Below are positions 20,668 through 32,348 of a DNA stretch of 64,000 nucleotides, piece after piece. Where the stretch lies: positions 3,968,001 through 4,032,000 of the forward strand of contig CP012817.1 of the NCBI GenBank assembly GCA_001936135.1, read 5' to 3'. The notes under the pieces are model-generated. The model did not search any database, was not told the DNA's origin, and saw only the letters and a program-made list of their open reading frames with translations. This stretch comes from Saccharomycopsis fibuligera x Saccharomycopsis cf. fibuligera (lineage: Eukaryota > Ascomycota > Saccharomycetes > Ascoideales > Saccharomycopsidaceae). The first letter of the stretch is position 1, and each line of letters starts with the position of its first letter. The position numbers and the translations under genes are program-made.

Positions 20668-20890
20668 TGATGGGTATATCAAATTATAATGTATTAACTA
20701 AGTACAGCTAAATAGAAAAACAGCGATCACTTTTGATTAAATCTTGCTCAATGGAGTGTTGTAGTAAAAATCATGAACAATAATTCCTAAGAAAGAAAAT
20801 TACAACGATGATCTTTTAAGGGGAAACACAATGGGCCAAGTTTTTACGAGGATCCTTTAAAGGGCGTTATAATGGAGATAGAATATGTTG
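20668..20890 (+). repeat. Dispersed repeat, copy 2
   Basis: Same core as copy 1 but in the opposite orientation, about 1.45 kb away, so the two form a diverged inverted pair in the convergent gap. Similarity is strongest at about 20690-20770 and fades after that. Confidence 0.7.
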
Positions 20891-22247
20891 ATCCATTCTT
20901 ATGCTTAATACTTTTCTAGTTTGGTAAGTTGAAAATTAGGCATGTGGTTTTACCGTTTTGCAATTTTCCTTTTTTTTTTTTTTTTTTTTTTTTTTTGTTG
21001 GCAAGATTATGATTCTTTGCTTTAGGTATCATAATAAAATCGAATGTACAGAACAATCAGCTATAGATCCTTATGAACTTTTGATAACATAACCAAGGAT
21101 AAGAACCTAACTTCAGTTTCATCAATTATACAAAAAAAAGTACAGTTGCTTGGGGGTTATTTTAATTTTTTTATCTTTTATATAAACAATTAAAGATTAA
21201 AAGAAAGAAAAAATCAATAATAAAAAAAAATGAGGAGGGAAAATAATATAAAAAAAAACAAAGTATTCACACAATAGAAGGAAAAATGTAAGAGTAATAA
21301 TAATGAAAAAACAGACAAAAAAAAAAAAAAAAAAAAGGAAAACTGAAGAAAGTATAAAATGTCAAACGAAATAATACTTATAAACAGAAACAAAAAAAAA
21401 TGTATATATGCATGTGTACTAGGGTCATTATCATGTAGTATACCAATACAAAAGCGCGATTGGTAACTGAAAGACTAAAAGAAATAGCAATGTCAATTTG
21501 AATTTTTTCTTTTTTTTTTTTTTTTTAAATCAATTTATGTTCAACTGTTAAAACTTGAAAAATATACTTTTTTTTTGATTTTTTGTGTTTTTGAATATTC
21601 TTAACTTTTTTTTATTTTATATAAAAGTTTTTCTGTACTTTTTTTTGTGGTATTTTTGCTAGCAATTCATTCAATTTGGTTCTTTTTGTCAAATCTTTGT
21701 CGTCTAAGCTTTTGTCTTCAGCTGGGCCGCAAAACCACGTATGCCTTTATTTCATTCCGCTTTACAGAATGATGCTTTTTCAATCCTCTCTGGATAGCAC
21801 AAAAACCAAAAAAAGCAGTACAGCACAAGAGCTAACAACATTCAGCAGCAATCCATATCAAGCTAAACCATTACTACGCAGCACGTTTCTAAAGAAGATG
21901 AACATAAAAGGACATTCGCCCTTTCACATGTTTAGCAAGCTCAACCATTGGCAATGGCAACAATCCACAAAATCTCTTGGTTCCTTCAACGATGAATTAA
22001 AATAAAATATTGACAATGAAGAATGAAAAAATAAATATAATGCAAAATCTAATACATTGACGCAAGACAGTAAATTGAAAATGATGAGTTGGTGATAAGA
22101 GACCAGGAAAACAAAAAGTAGAACAGGAACAATGACATATAATACGACATCAATAATTATTGAAAAGCAGAGAAACAATGGAAAAGAGAGAATAAGACAC
22201 GAATGGCAAAAGCAGATAAAAACCAACATACAAAAGAAAAAGTCAAA

Positions 22248-24194
22248 TTACTCTTTAACTTGCAAGTTTTCAACTCCTCGTTTAACTTCATCCACTGGCT
22301 TGCTGCTTTCAGTTGTTTCGCTTTCTGATTCGTCTTTGCCATTTTCACTTCTTTCAGTAGCAGGAAGAACCCACTGTTGATAGTCATGTTGTAATCTGGC
22401 TTTTTCGTTCTTAACTTCAATAAAGTCAATCTTCTGAATTGCTTGAAGTACCAAGTCGTAGTTACCACCACTCAAATTCTGCACTCTAAAAAAATTTGCA
22501 ATAACAGGAATTGGAATGAAACCATTAGAGTTCATTTGTTTTCTCAAAAAGATATCCTTCACCAAGTTTTCAGTAGAAAAGTAATAGCTGATCTGATTTA
22601 TAATAGCCTTAAGTTGTTCATCAGTATTGGTTGGGTTTATTATTGGACCAGCACCTGGAACGAAGCCTGGGGCATTATTAAAGTATCTTTGTTGGTTATA
22701 GTTCTTACCACTCAATTTTGAATTTGGAACTGGGAATGGAAGACCATTAATGTCACCACCATTATAAAATCCATATGGTGGGTAGAATGGAACAAATGGT
22801 GGTGGTGGTGGATGAGATTTGAAACCGCCTTGAGGGATAAATCCTTGCACAAATGGTACTTGTTGTTGCTTGAATGGAACATATCCGTTACCATTATTAT
22901 TAGCATTATTACCATGTTTGAATTCACCATTGTGGTGGTGGTTGCCGTTATTGCTGTGATTGTTGAAGTAGTGTTTGTTTCCATGTGGCTTACCTTTGTA
23001 TGGCTGATAGTTGGCTCTAATATAACGAGCATTTTTGGTGTGATGGAAACTGCTACTGTTGCTATTGTAGTTGTTGTTGTTGTAGTGGTTGTTGTGGTGG
23101 AACTCACGGTGGGCATTTTGTCTGTCCACGCCATTCAATTTAGCTTCATTCTTTTCACCTTCATCTTTTTTAGCTTTGTTGACACCCTCTTCAGCATACG
23201 GTTCTTCACCGTTCTTTTCGGCTTGATTAGATTGATGGGAATCAGCGGATTTAGCAGAGGCGACAGCAGAGTCAACCTTGTTGGCGCTAGATGGAGCAGC
23301 AGATGCGGCACCGGCACTTTCACCTTCAACGGCATCAGTTTTAGAGGCATCGGCGTTTGGAGCGGAAGTAGAAGCAGATCTAGCATCCTTTTCAAAAGAC
23401 TTACTACCATCTTCTTTTCTAGTTTCTGGAACTTTACGCTTTGGCGCTTTAGCAGCAGCAGATCCAGTTTTACCTGGTTTACTGCCGTTATTGTTAGCGC
23501 TAGCACCGTTGGTGGTTGGTGGAATGATATTTTTTTTTCTGTTGGTACGTTTGTTATGAGTCTTGTTTGGCTTTCCACTGCTTGAGCTACTGGATATCAC
23601 AACCGAGGCTTCGTATGGCACCCATTTTTCCTTACCACTAGTTTTGGCAATAGGCTTTTTGGTGTTGTTGCTAGTACTGGCAGAAGTGGCCTCGGCACCG
23701 TCCTTGATGGCGCTTAATGGACTTGGCCATTTACTGGCGTCTTCATCAACTTTAGCGACGGCTAATGGTTTCGTTGGAGCAGCTTTAACAGTTTTGCCCC
23801 AAGCGCTAACAGTTGGAACTGGAGCTGGAGCCAAGTTTAGCTGAGCTTTCTTTTGATTCTTTTTGTTAGTCTTTTTGTCACCTTCAGTTTCAGTGGCTGG
23901 AGCAGATGATGAAGATTCTTCAGCAGCGTCGATTGCAGGAGTTGAAGCAACAGCAGCACCAGCAAGTTTTCCAGAAACTTCTGACTTTGATTCTGGATCA
24001 GCAGAAACATCCTTTGATTGTGACTTTTCGGCAGAAATAGAGGTTTCCTTAGGTTCTTCAGCAGCGACAGGAGTGGAATCAGCAACACTTGATGAAACTG
24101 GTTTAGATTCTGGAGTTGGAGAAGTAGTAGCTTCAGAGTCAGCTCTAGAGCCTGCGGCTATGTGAGCGTATGAGATGGAAGACACTATAGGCAT
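22248..24194 (-). CDS. SRO9: La-motif RNA-binding protein, Sro9/Slf1-like
   Basis: 648 residues. The La motif (winged helix) is near the C-terminus, about residues 518-608: TDEQLKAIINQISYYFSTENLVKDIFLRKQM, then GFIPIPVIANFFRVQNLSGG and a final LARP-type segment ending in QQWVLP. There is no RRM after it, as in Sro9/Slf1 rather than genuine La (Lhp1). The N-terminal half is Ser/Ala/Lys-rich; a Lys/Arg patch (KTHNKRTNRKK) and an Asn/His-rich stretch (residues about 360-440) precede a proline/aromatic segment. Sro9/Slf1 associate with polysomes and stabilise or promote translation of mRNAs. It is larger than S. cerevisiae Sro9 (434) because of the low-complexity parts. ATG at 24194 is the first in frame. 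Confidence 0.88.
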   Translation of the reverse strand: MPIVSSISYAHIAAGSRADSEATTSPTPESKPVSSSVADSTPVAAEEPKETSISAEKSQSKDVSADPESKSEVSGKLAGAAVASTPAIDAAEESSSSAPATETEGDKKTNKKNQKKAQLNLAPAPVPTVSAWGKTVKAAPTKPLAVAKVDEDASKWPSPLSAIKDGAEATSASTSNNTKKPIAKTSGKEKWVPYEASVVISSSSSSGKPNKTHNKRTNRKKNIIPPTTNGASANNNGSKPGKTGSAAAKAPKRKVPETRKEDGSKSFEKDARSASTSAPNADASKTDAVEGESAGAASAAPSSANKVDSAVASAKSADSHQSNQAEKNGEEPYAEEGVNKAKKDEGEKNEAKLNGVDRQNAHREFHHNNHYNNNNYNSNSSSFHHTKNARYIRANYQPYKGKPHGNKHYFNNHSNNGNHHHNGEFKHGNNANNNGNGYVPFKQQQVPFVQGFIPQGGFKSHPPPPPFVPFYPPYGFYNGGDINGLPFPVPNSKLSGKNYNQQRYFNNAPGFVPGAGPIINPTNTDEQLKAIINQISYYFSTENLVKDIFLRKQMNSNGFIPIPVIANFFRVQNLSGGNYDLVLQAIQKIDFIEVKNEKARLQHDYQQWVLPATERSENGKDESESETTESSKPVDEVKRGVENLQVKE

Positions 24195-25655
24195 TGTTAG
24201 TTTTTGCGCCCAGCTAAAATGTAATCTTTGATATGATATACAGAAAAAACAGTATTTGCCAATACAATGGGATGAGAAAAATAATACTCACTTTTGATAG
24301 ATACTTTCTAAATGCGGATACCAGCAATTGATGAAGAATTCCGGTTATTTGAAAAAAAAGATACTCTTGAGGTTATATCACAGAACCACGAAGGAAATCA
24401 GTGAAATAAAAAAATGAGAATATTAAAAATAATTTGGTTTTCTAAAAATTAAAAATGTCTTCTATGAGTGCAAATGACTTGTTTATCCACAAGAAAATTT
24501 TTCTTGTTGTGAATATGGGATAAACTATAAGGATTCTCCTTGGATGATTTTAAGCACTCTCTTAACTCCACCAAAAACTAGAAACTAGGATATGAATCAA
24601 TTTAGCTACTGAAGCGGTAGTAAATTGACAATAAGAGCGAATTGCAATGAATATAGGAAATTATCGGGGGCCAGCGGTTGCGATGTGCAAAGGTTGGGCA
24701 GGATCCTGAGTGAGTGTGTGGTGTGTCGTGAGTGGTTGCGTTGACCGGAAGTAGTGTCTACCTAGAATTGAGATGGACAAAGAAATGGAAGAGAGAAAAA
24801 TTTTTTTCTTTTTTTTTTTTTTTGATTTTTCTTGCTTGAGTTTTTTTTACTTTTTTTTCTTGTTTTCTCCCCAATCGACGTCTTCAGTGAAAAATAATTT
24901 TTTTTTTCTTGTAATTTTTTTTGTGCGTCGCTCGTCGCTCGTTTTTTTCACTTGTTTTGTTTCTGCAGTGGAACCAACGCCGAAATCTGGTTTTCTTAGG
25001 TGCGGACGAGAAAAGAAATAAAGATGCAAAAAAAAATTAAAAAAAAAAAAAAATTACGGAGATGTATGTATAACCCGGATACAACGGCTTGCCTAATTCG
25101 GAAGTATTCCTTCCGGACAAGGCCCTATTGAGAATTCAGGACTATGAACTGTGGATATGTAGAGCGCATACCTTTGCTGATGACTAAACATTCAAATAGA
25201 TCTAATATGTGAATAAATTAAAACCCTAGCAGTAAATGCAAAATCAGAACATAGAATTAATTAACAAGATAAACAACAGTCGTAGTCTAAACTTTTTTTT
25301 TTTTTCATCCTCATGAATTCAAATATGTATAAACAGTAATGAGTCAACCCAGTTCATGAAGGAGGAAGAAGCAGAAATTTTCGTAACAAAGAGAGAAATA
25401 GAGCAAGAATAAACAAGTAAAGTCAAGAGAAACAAGAACATTAAGAGTAATATCTAAAAAAAATATAAAAAACGAAGAGCAATATAAGACAAAAGCAAAA
25501 ACAAAAATAAAAACAAGGAAACAAAAACAAAAAGCAGCAAATGAAAAATAACTAAGTGTTGACGGACTATGGATTTTTAAGATGACGTCCATCAAGTTTC
25601 TATGAAATGAATATAAATAACTCTTCATGCAATCGTAATTGTTTATGGCCATCTA
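24195..25655. other. Intergenic region, JSN1 3' end to SRO9 promoter
   Basis: 1.46 kb; both genes are on the minus strand, so this is the JSN1 3' flank plus the SRO9 promoter. It includes a GT/GC-richer patch (24660-24760), T tracts near 24805-24910, and a Gal4-type palindrome at 25099-25115. Confidence 0.6.
25099..25115. promoter_or_regulatory. CGG-N11-CCG site, Gal4-type Zn2Cys6 consensus
   Basis: CGGAAGTATTCCTTCCG is a near-perfect palindrome with exactly 11 bases between CGG and CCG and a T at the centre, as in the Gal4 consensus. It is about 900 bases upstream of the SRO9 start and 540 bases past the JSN1 stop. Binding is inference. Confidence 0.45.
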
Positions 25656-28654
25656 TTATCTGTAAATGTTACCATTGAATTGACTTTGGAACCCCGCATG
25701 ATTAGCAGGAGATCCATTGCCATTGATATTCAATCTTTCAAACTGGTTCATCAATAGCCCATTGTCAAATAGCTGCTGGTTCGAAACCATACTATTTGGA
25801 ATGTTTGGACTAAGGGCGGTACCAGAGTTGAAGTTGTTGAACAGTTGCTGATTTCCATTGCCATATGGTGGAGCAAACAGATGGATGTTAGGGTTTGGCA
25901 CTTGGAGGTTCATTTGCGGAAGGATGTTGTAGTCCATGCTTTGAGTAGCAAACTGTGGACTGACAAGTGGTGGAATCTGACTTACAAATCTGCTATTTCC
26001 ATTTATGTTGTTATTGTTAGCCATTGCAATTCCATTGACAATAGTTGGATTAGTTTGTGGAATTCCATTAATAGTTCTAGAGTTGCCTCTGAAACTGCCG
26101 TGCCTTCCAAGTTTCCCATTATTGCTGTTATTGTTACTACCATAATTACCATGAAAATTGTTTCCGATACTGTTCAACGAGTTATTAGAAGATACTCTAC
26201 TAGCACCTCCCATACTGTCCTTATTGCTTAAACCAACTTCATCCATTAAACGCTTGTACCCTTGTTGATAAGAACTGACATTTAACACAAGCAACGTCTT
26301 TTTGATTTGTTGGACAATAAATGGCTTTAAATTACTTTCAATAATTAGTGGGGTAGATAGCGTTTTATGAATAAACGTAGGTCCATATGTGAATTCTTTC
26401 AAAATTAATTTGAGGCATTCTGGGGCATTTGGAAGTCCATTACTGCCATCTGCGTTTTCACCATCAATTTCCGATGGTTGCTGTTTGCTACTACCTTCGG
26501 TAATATCACCATAAAGGGTTTTTAAAATCAATTCACCTGCTCTGGTGTCATTTCGATTATTCAAAATCTTCAATATTGTCAAACTACCCAATTTATTGTA
26601 GCTTAATTCAACCAACCATGGCAAAAGTTTTTTTGTTAATATTAAATGTCTGTCAGGCAAAGTGCAAGTGTCCAAATACCAAGTCAAAAGCAATGCACCG
26701 TTATTGTTAATGGCTAAAAATTCGGCATATACGATAATTAAAGATGCCAATAATCCAGTTTGCTCTGCAGTACAATTACCGCTTTCTAAAACAGCTCGAA
26801 TAGCTCTAGAGCCATACCTATCTTGAGCTAACACCCAAAATTTTGAGCAAATAGCTTCAAAAATAAAGTTATTCCAAGGACTACCAAATTTCAAGCAACC
26901 CTGGATTAAATAGTTACCGAACCCATCCTTAAACAACGAAGCAACATATGGTAATACTGCTTGACTAATAGCATTCTTTTGTCTGCTCGTTTTAGCAACA
27001 TTAATAATCTTTTGGCCAGCCCATGTACCATTCTTGTGAATACCCATTTGCGCAATGTATGGTGCGACTTTCTTTAGTAAAATGTCTTTAACTTCCTCGC
27101 TAGAAACTTCAAATATCTTTTGAACAACAGTATTGCCCAAATAATCACTAGATAATTCAGCTATTTCGTCATACATGGCAAGAGCAATATTTTCAATGTC
27201 TATTTGGCTCAACTGGTTTGAATCAGCAAGCTTTCTGATTTCTCTCAATTTGGGAGCATCAAATTCACGCTGAGGAATTGGATCTGGTAATGGGCCACAA
27301 TCACTGTCGAATCCTTCATAGGAAACTGCATTGTCAATCATATGGGCAATGATTGGGTTAAAAGTTTTGTCATCTTTTCTGTAAAGGTCGAACAGCTGTA
27401 AAATATCAAATAACTTTGGCAAGACATCCTTGAATGGCAGTGGGTGGGAGGTTAACAAGAGGTTTTTCTTTTCATTTTCATTAGCAGAAGTTGAGGAGTT
27501 AGCAATACTTGCTTCTGCATTTTGGGTTTCAGTTGCGCTCTTTGATGGTGATCTTGGAGCGGCTGACAATGTGTTTGCTGCTGCTGCTGCTGTTGTTGTT
27601 TCTGCTGGTATGGTAACTGGGGTGGACGGAAAACGGGAACCATCATAAGCATTAGACAAAATTTTGACAAAGCCAATGATACATGAGTATCCTGGATAGA
27701 GCTCTTTATGATTTAGCCGGGCTTTGGCGTGCATTGCCATTTCAATATTCTCGAATTCTATGATGGCGCTGACATTTTGAATAAATTCTACGGAATATTT
27801 GGATTGGTGATTAAGTCGAGAGTCATTATTGACATACTCATCATCTTCGTTTATGGTTTCAATTGCAATTTTTCTGTCATCAGTAGGGCTTCTGTTACCA
27901 CTTCTACCGTTATACTCAGAATCATTGGCAGGATGTAGCACATAAACCCCTCTGACTTTACCAAATCCACTTGCTAATTTAAAAATACTCAATGACGTAG
28001 TTATGCCAATGGTGATTGGAGGCAAATTCATAATCAAAATGGAGTATGTTGGTGATAACGTTGCGACTTGAAAAGATGAAGTGAATTCCAACAAGCGCAA
28101 ATCAACTTTGTCAACAAGAGTAGGTTGGTTCTGACCTAAAGGTGGGCTAAGTGGGTTGCTTAACTGCGAAATTTGTTTTTGCGCATTAGAAGCGTAAATT
28201 TGGGGTGTTTGCTGTGTTTGTTTTTGCTGGTGCTGGTGGTGCTGATGACGCTGTATCTGACCATTGACTACTGAGTTATAGTACTCACTTGGTGAATCGA
28301 TAACCGGAGAAACATTTGAACCCATTGAATATGTTTGTGATCTAGGCCTGGTGATATCTATTACAGTATTAGCAAGCAACTGAGGGTTGGAGATTCCAGG
28401 AATATTTGTATTTGTATTTGTATTTGTATTTGTATTTGTATTTGTATTTGTATTTGTATTTGTATTTGTATTAGTATTTGTACCAGTGTTGTCGCTGCCA
28501 GAGAGTGAACCACGATCGTTAGTTTGATACTGATTTTGATCATACTTGCCAACGTTATTAGATTTGTAGTCGTAATAGCCGCTGCCTTGCGAGACAGACG
28601 AGTTAGCTGAGGTATGATTACTTTGAGAAACGTTGCTGGCCATATTAGCCATGA

Positions 28655-28691
<37 letters not shown>

Positions 28692-29810
28692 AGAGTTTGG
28701 AGAAGCCGCCAGATGAGGATCAAACGGCAAGTGGTACTGCTTTTCACTTAAAGCATTTGTAGTGGTATATGATCTTATTCTTGAAAAATCAGGTAGCGCA
28801 CTATGAGGTAGCTGAGCTGCCTGGCTCGCAGATTGAGAAATGTGCTGTATAGGAAGAGGCTGTTGGTGTTGGCTCTGTTGCGACGGTTGGTGCTGGTTTT
28901 GTTGTGACTGTTGCTGCTGTGAAACTTGCAGAGCGGGTATCTGTTGCATCGAAGCATGGTGTCTCAAAGGTTTGCCACTAGACTCGGTCAACGAATCCTT
29001 GGAAGCTGAGTTGGAAAGAAACGAACCCAAGTCAGTGTTTGCAGTGGTACTCCAAATATTGGAATCGATACCAAAAAGCGAACCTGACCTCAATCTCCTG
29101 GCACCACCGACAGGGGGCAAGGCGGCGTTGGCAGTGGATGCGTTCACTGCTGCGCTGCCTGCGCCGGTCGTGCCCAGGCCGAAAATCTCGCTGAAAGGAT
29201 CTCTGGAAGCTGATGTGGCGGCTGGAGTGGAATTGTTGGACCCGGCGGTGGCCAACATCGGAGAGGTCCTGTTCAAATTCAAGTTCGAAGAGGAAGCATT
29301 TGACGTTGTGCTGGGAACCGCGAGCGAACTGGAAGAGCCGTTGTTTAGAAAGTCAAAATTGAGCGACGAGGAAGGATACGTTGAAGCGGTGTTGAATCTG
29401 GAGGGCAAAGTGCCTGCTCTAGCTCTTGTTCTAAAACCGCCCAACTGGGAATTAAGTTTTGAGGCGGAATTTTCTGCGGCGCTTATGTTTGGCAAGTTGA
29501 AAGTTCTCCACAGGTCGTCGCCAACGCTGCTGCTGCTGCTGCTGCTATGATCTCTGTTTATGTTCATGTTGTTGTTGATAGAATTGGCGCTTCCAGGAGG
29601 CGGAGGAGGAGTAGACGACTGATTGGCGCTAGCGCCGACATTGGGGCGAGCGGCTGCTGAGCTGATCTGGTGCTGGTGCTGGTGCTGGTGCTGGTGCTGG
29701 TGCATTTGCGGGATGTTGATGCTATGAGAATTGCTTTGGCGGCCGGTATCAGGAACACCAGAATCCACTGTAGACGAGTAGCCAGAAGAGAGATTGACGT
29801 TGACGTTCAT
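25656..29810 (-). CDS. JSN1: Pumilio-family RNA-binding protein, Jsn1/Puf2-like
   Basis: 1,384 residues from the ATG at 29810 (MNVNVNLSSGYSS). The frame stays open upstream to 30338, but that part starts at GTG, is hydrophobic and Arg-rich and has no family features. Residues about 585-720 form an RRM-like domain (STYSILIMNLPP... IIEFENIEMAMHAKARLNH). Residues about 870-1180 hold Puf repeats, for example YLGNTVVQKIFE, KNGTWAGQKIINVAK, GNYLIQGCLK and YGSRAIRAVLE. This RRM-plus-Puf order is that of Jsn1/Puf1 and Puf2, which bind mRNAs for membrane-associated proteins. The N-terminal 550 residues are Ser/Asn/Gln-rich with poly-Gln (DNA near 28657-28690), HQ and NT dipeptide repeats. JSN1 and PUF2 cannot be separated by eye. 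Confidence 0.9.
28404..28481 (-). repeat. Hexanucleotide microsatellite in JSN1, 13 ATTTGT units (one variant)
   Basis: Eleven perfect ATTTGT units, one ATTAGT, then one more ATTTGT. On the coding (minus) strand it encodes an alternating Asn-Thr tract. Slippage changes length by two residues without shifting the frame. Confidence 0.93.
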
Positions 29811-31535
29811 TCGAGGGCAGTTCAAGGGCGGATGGCGAGCGTCTAAGGCGAAGTGGAGCAAACAGAAAAGAGGCGAGAATGAAGAAAGAGGAAAAGAAGG
29901 GAAGGAAGTGGAGGGGAGGAAAAATGAACAGCAGAAAAGGAAAGGGAAAGGAAAAAAAAATAAAGCAAAAAGTCTGGACACACAGGAGGCAGTGGCAGCG
30001 GATGCGTGAAGCACGAGAGTTGGGACGTCGGGGTCTTTTTTCCTACCGGCAGCGCCAGAACTGAATTCACGACGAGCGGTAGAGCGGCAGGAAGGATGCG
30101 AACAGGGAGGAAAGGCCAGAGGAAGAATAGCAGGGCCTTGCTGCTTCTGCTGCTTCTGCTGCTTCTGCTTCCCAAGCTGCTGCTGCTGGCGCTGCTGCTG
30201 GCGCTGCTGGCGCTGCTGTGGACAGCGGACAAAGGCTTGGTTGGACGCTAAGCGCTGTAGCGGAACAGCGAACCGTGACTGCGGTGAGCGGCTAATCAAA
30301 GTATTGGAACGCGGAAAAGCACTCTCTTTAGACACCACCGCGGGACGCGCACTTAATTAGCAGACGCTACAGGGCAAAGTGCCGCCCGCCAGCGGCTGCC
30401 CGCCAGTGGCCGTCTCCTCGTCTGGCGGCCTCGTCTGGCGGCCCCGTCTGGCGGCCCCGTCTGGCGGCCCGCCAGTCGCAGCGGCGCTAAGGGCTTGCTT
30501 GGCCTTGGGGATGCGACACCAAGCGCGGTTAGACGTCGGAGGAGCGCGCGCTTCCGCCAACGCAGCGCGATCTACGAAGCGCTATGCGCTCCGAACCGCG
30601 CGCCCCACGCCGCGCCCTCCAGCAACTCTCCACTGCTGAGCCGAGAGCCGCTGGCGGCACTTGGGAGCTCCGGTCGTTGGGACCGAGCCTCGCGAACGCC
30701 TCTCTGGCCGTGGCCAGAGCACATGGCCAGAGCACACAGAAAGTGCCGGCCCGCGCACAGCCACGCAGCGCCACCGCCGACGTCCACCGCCAACGTCCAC
30801 CGCACAGCTGCTATACGCACGACCCACCCGCGTCCTCAAGATCCTCAACGACAGCTGTCCATTTGCAGCTAGCCGTCTTGCCCGGGGTAGACCTCGCGCG
30901 GACAGCACCTGCTGTAAAGCTCCGGAATGTGTCTGCTGTGTCCACTCCACTCCGGCTAGCCCACAGCCTACAGCCTACAGCCTACAGCCACGGCGTCTGC
31001 CGCTTGTCGCCTGCCGCCTGCCGCCTGCCGCCTGCCGCTTGTCGCTTGTCCGCGCCCAACACAAAAACCAAAAGCGCCTGCTGCTTCTCGGACACACGAG
31101 CAGAACGCTGGCCTTTTGTCTTGTTTTTGCGTTTGCGCACTGCGTGTCCTTTGCGGGCTTTCCGTGTGTCGCCGTGTCTAGCTGCCCACAGCGAGCTGGT
31201 GAACACGTCTCGCCCTGTGCCGCGTCCCGCGCTCATGCTATATTATATCATCTGCGGTTCCCAGGGACCGCAACGCGCGGCGGGCAAAAAGGAGGGCCAG
31301 CAGACAGGCAGGCAGGGTAACCCGCGTAATGCAACCTTCCGGGGAATTGGTACCGGTGCCACAGCCGCGGTACGGGAGTGTATGCAGGCGCTCAGCATGG
31401 CCGACGCTGACGATGCCGAGCCAGACCCGTGTGTCCAAAGGTGTAACGCACCAAGCAGTTCTGAAATTTATTCACTACTCACAGTTATAGTCTATATCAT
31501 CTAAACACCGCAGGCTGCTCGCAGAGGGCCGCGCC
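29811..31535. other. GC-rich intergenic island between JSN1 and STE50
   Basis: The JSN1 promoter/leader and STE50 3' flank, both minus strand. From about 30020 to 31440 the sequence is strikingly GC-rich compared with neighbours. It includes a tandem GTCTGGCGGCCCC-like repeat (30418-30470) and GCCTGCC/GCTTGTC repeats (about 30995-31050). Several frames are open on both strands, as expected of GC-rich DNA; the longest (306 codons, 30584-31504) lacks any recognisable domain. I do not call a gene. Confidence 0.6.
30418..30470. repeat. Short GC-rich tandem repeat, about 13-bp unit, four copies
   Basis: Units resemble GTCTGGCGGCCCC. The flank at 30385-30410 (GCCCGCCAG, CCGCCAGTGG) is partly complementary to the unit, so a strong hairpin is possible in the JSN1 leader region. 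Confidence 0.75.
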
Positions 31536-32316
31536 TCAGGCGCTGTAGTTGCTGTAAAAGCCTGTGGTCTCCTCTTCAAACTGGTCGCTGCTGGGAGAGG
31601 CCTCCTCTAGCTGGCGAATCATGAAAGAAGGATACTGGCCGCGGTCCTGCATTTCCTTAAAGACCTTGACTGGTTTCTCTTCCGGCCCTAGAATCCGTTC
31701 TTTGTCGCCGTAGCAGATCACGAGCACGTAGTTGCGCCAATCTTTGTTATTGATTTTGTGCTTCATCATTGCCTTTTGTAGCACCTTATAGCACGGATCG
31801 TCGTACTTTGCCTTCAACTGTTTCAACGGTTCTTTGACCGACGTTGGACTGCTGAAGTTGCTGTATGTGCTAGCTGACGACGGCGCCGAAATTGACGTGC
31901 CTGCGGGCCCTGCACCAACACCGCCGTTTCCATTACCGTTACTGCTGCCGGTGCTGGCACTGTTCATGAAGCCGTTCATGCTGTTGCTGTTGCCACCGGT
32001 ACCCGTAGCTGATTTGATTCCGTTTCCGTTTCCACCGCCCATATTGTTAGACATATACAACGACACATTGGACGGCTGGTGTGCAAGCACAGGGTGGCCT
32101 ACGCCAGCTCCGATGTTGGCAGTGCTATTGCTGGTGTTGATAGTGCTAACACTGGCTGAATTTGGCGTCTGTAAGGCGCTTTGCGCTGTCTGGTATGCTG
32201 AGGACCCAATTGTAGGTGATGGAGTGCCTGCTACGATGTTTTTGTTTAGGGTCAAGGAGGACGCTTTGATGCTGGAATTTGATAAACTTCGATGATGGTG
32301 TTGTTGTTGCTGTTGC

Positions 32317-32348
<32 letters not shown>

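Larger units (their letters stand above)
18709..22247. other. 3.5-kb convergent gene-free gap, adhesin/SRO9
   Basis: Both flanking genes end here, so no promoter is needed, yet the gap is 3.5 kb. It is very AT-rich with T/A tracts (for example T27 at 20970-20996 and A20 at 21317-21336) and holds two inverted copies of a dispersed repeat. The 109-codon ORF at 21676-22005 starts at TTG and shows no family features. No RNA gene recognised. Confidence 0.6.

Noticed and set aside
18985-20890. Point centromere or large inverted-repeat centromere
   Set aside because: No CDEI/CDEIII-like pair seen, repeats are short and diverged, and a third copy lies 30 kb away; kept only as a question.
22812-23585. 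257-codon ORF opposite SRO9
   Set aside because: Antisense to the low-complexity SRO9 coding region; composition mirrors it.
29811-30338. Upstream in-frame extension of JSN1
   Set aside because: Begins at GTG, is hydrophobic and Arg/Cys-rich and unlike Puf proteins; ATG at 29810 is the better start.
30584-31504. 306-codon ORF and several antisense ORFs in the GC-rich island
   Set aside because: Many overlapping frames are open at once as expected of GC-rich DNA; no domain, skewed composition, no consistent start.
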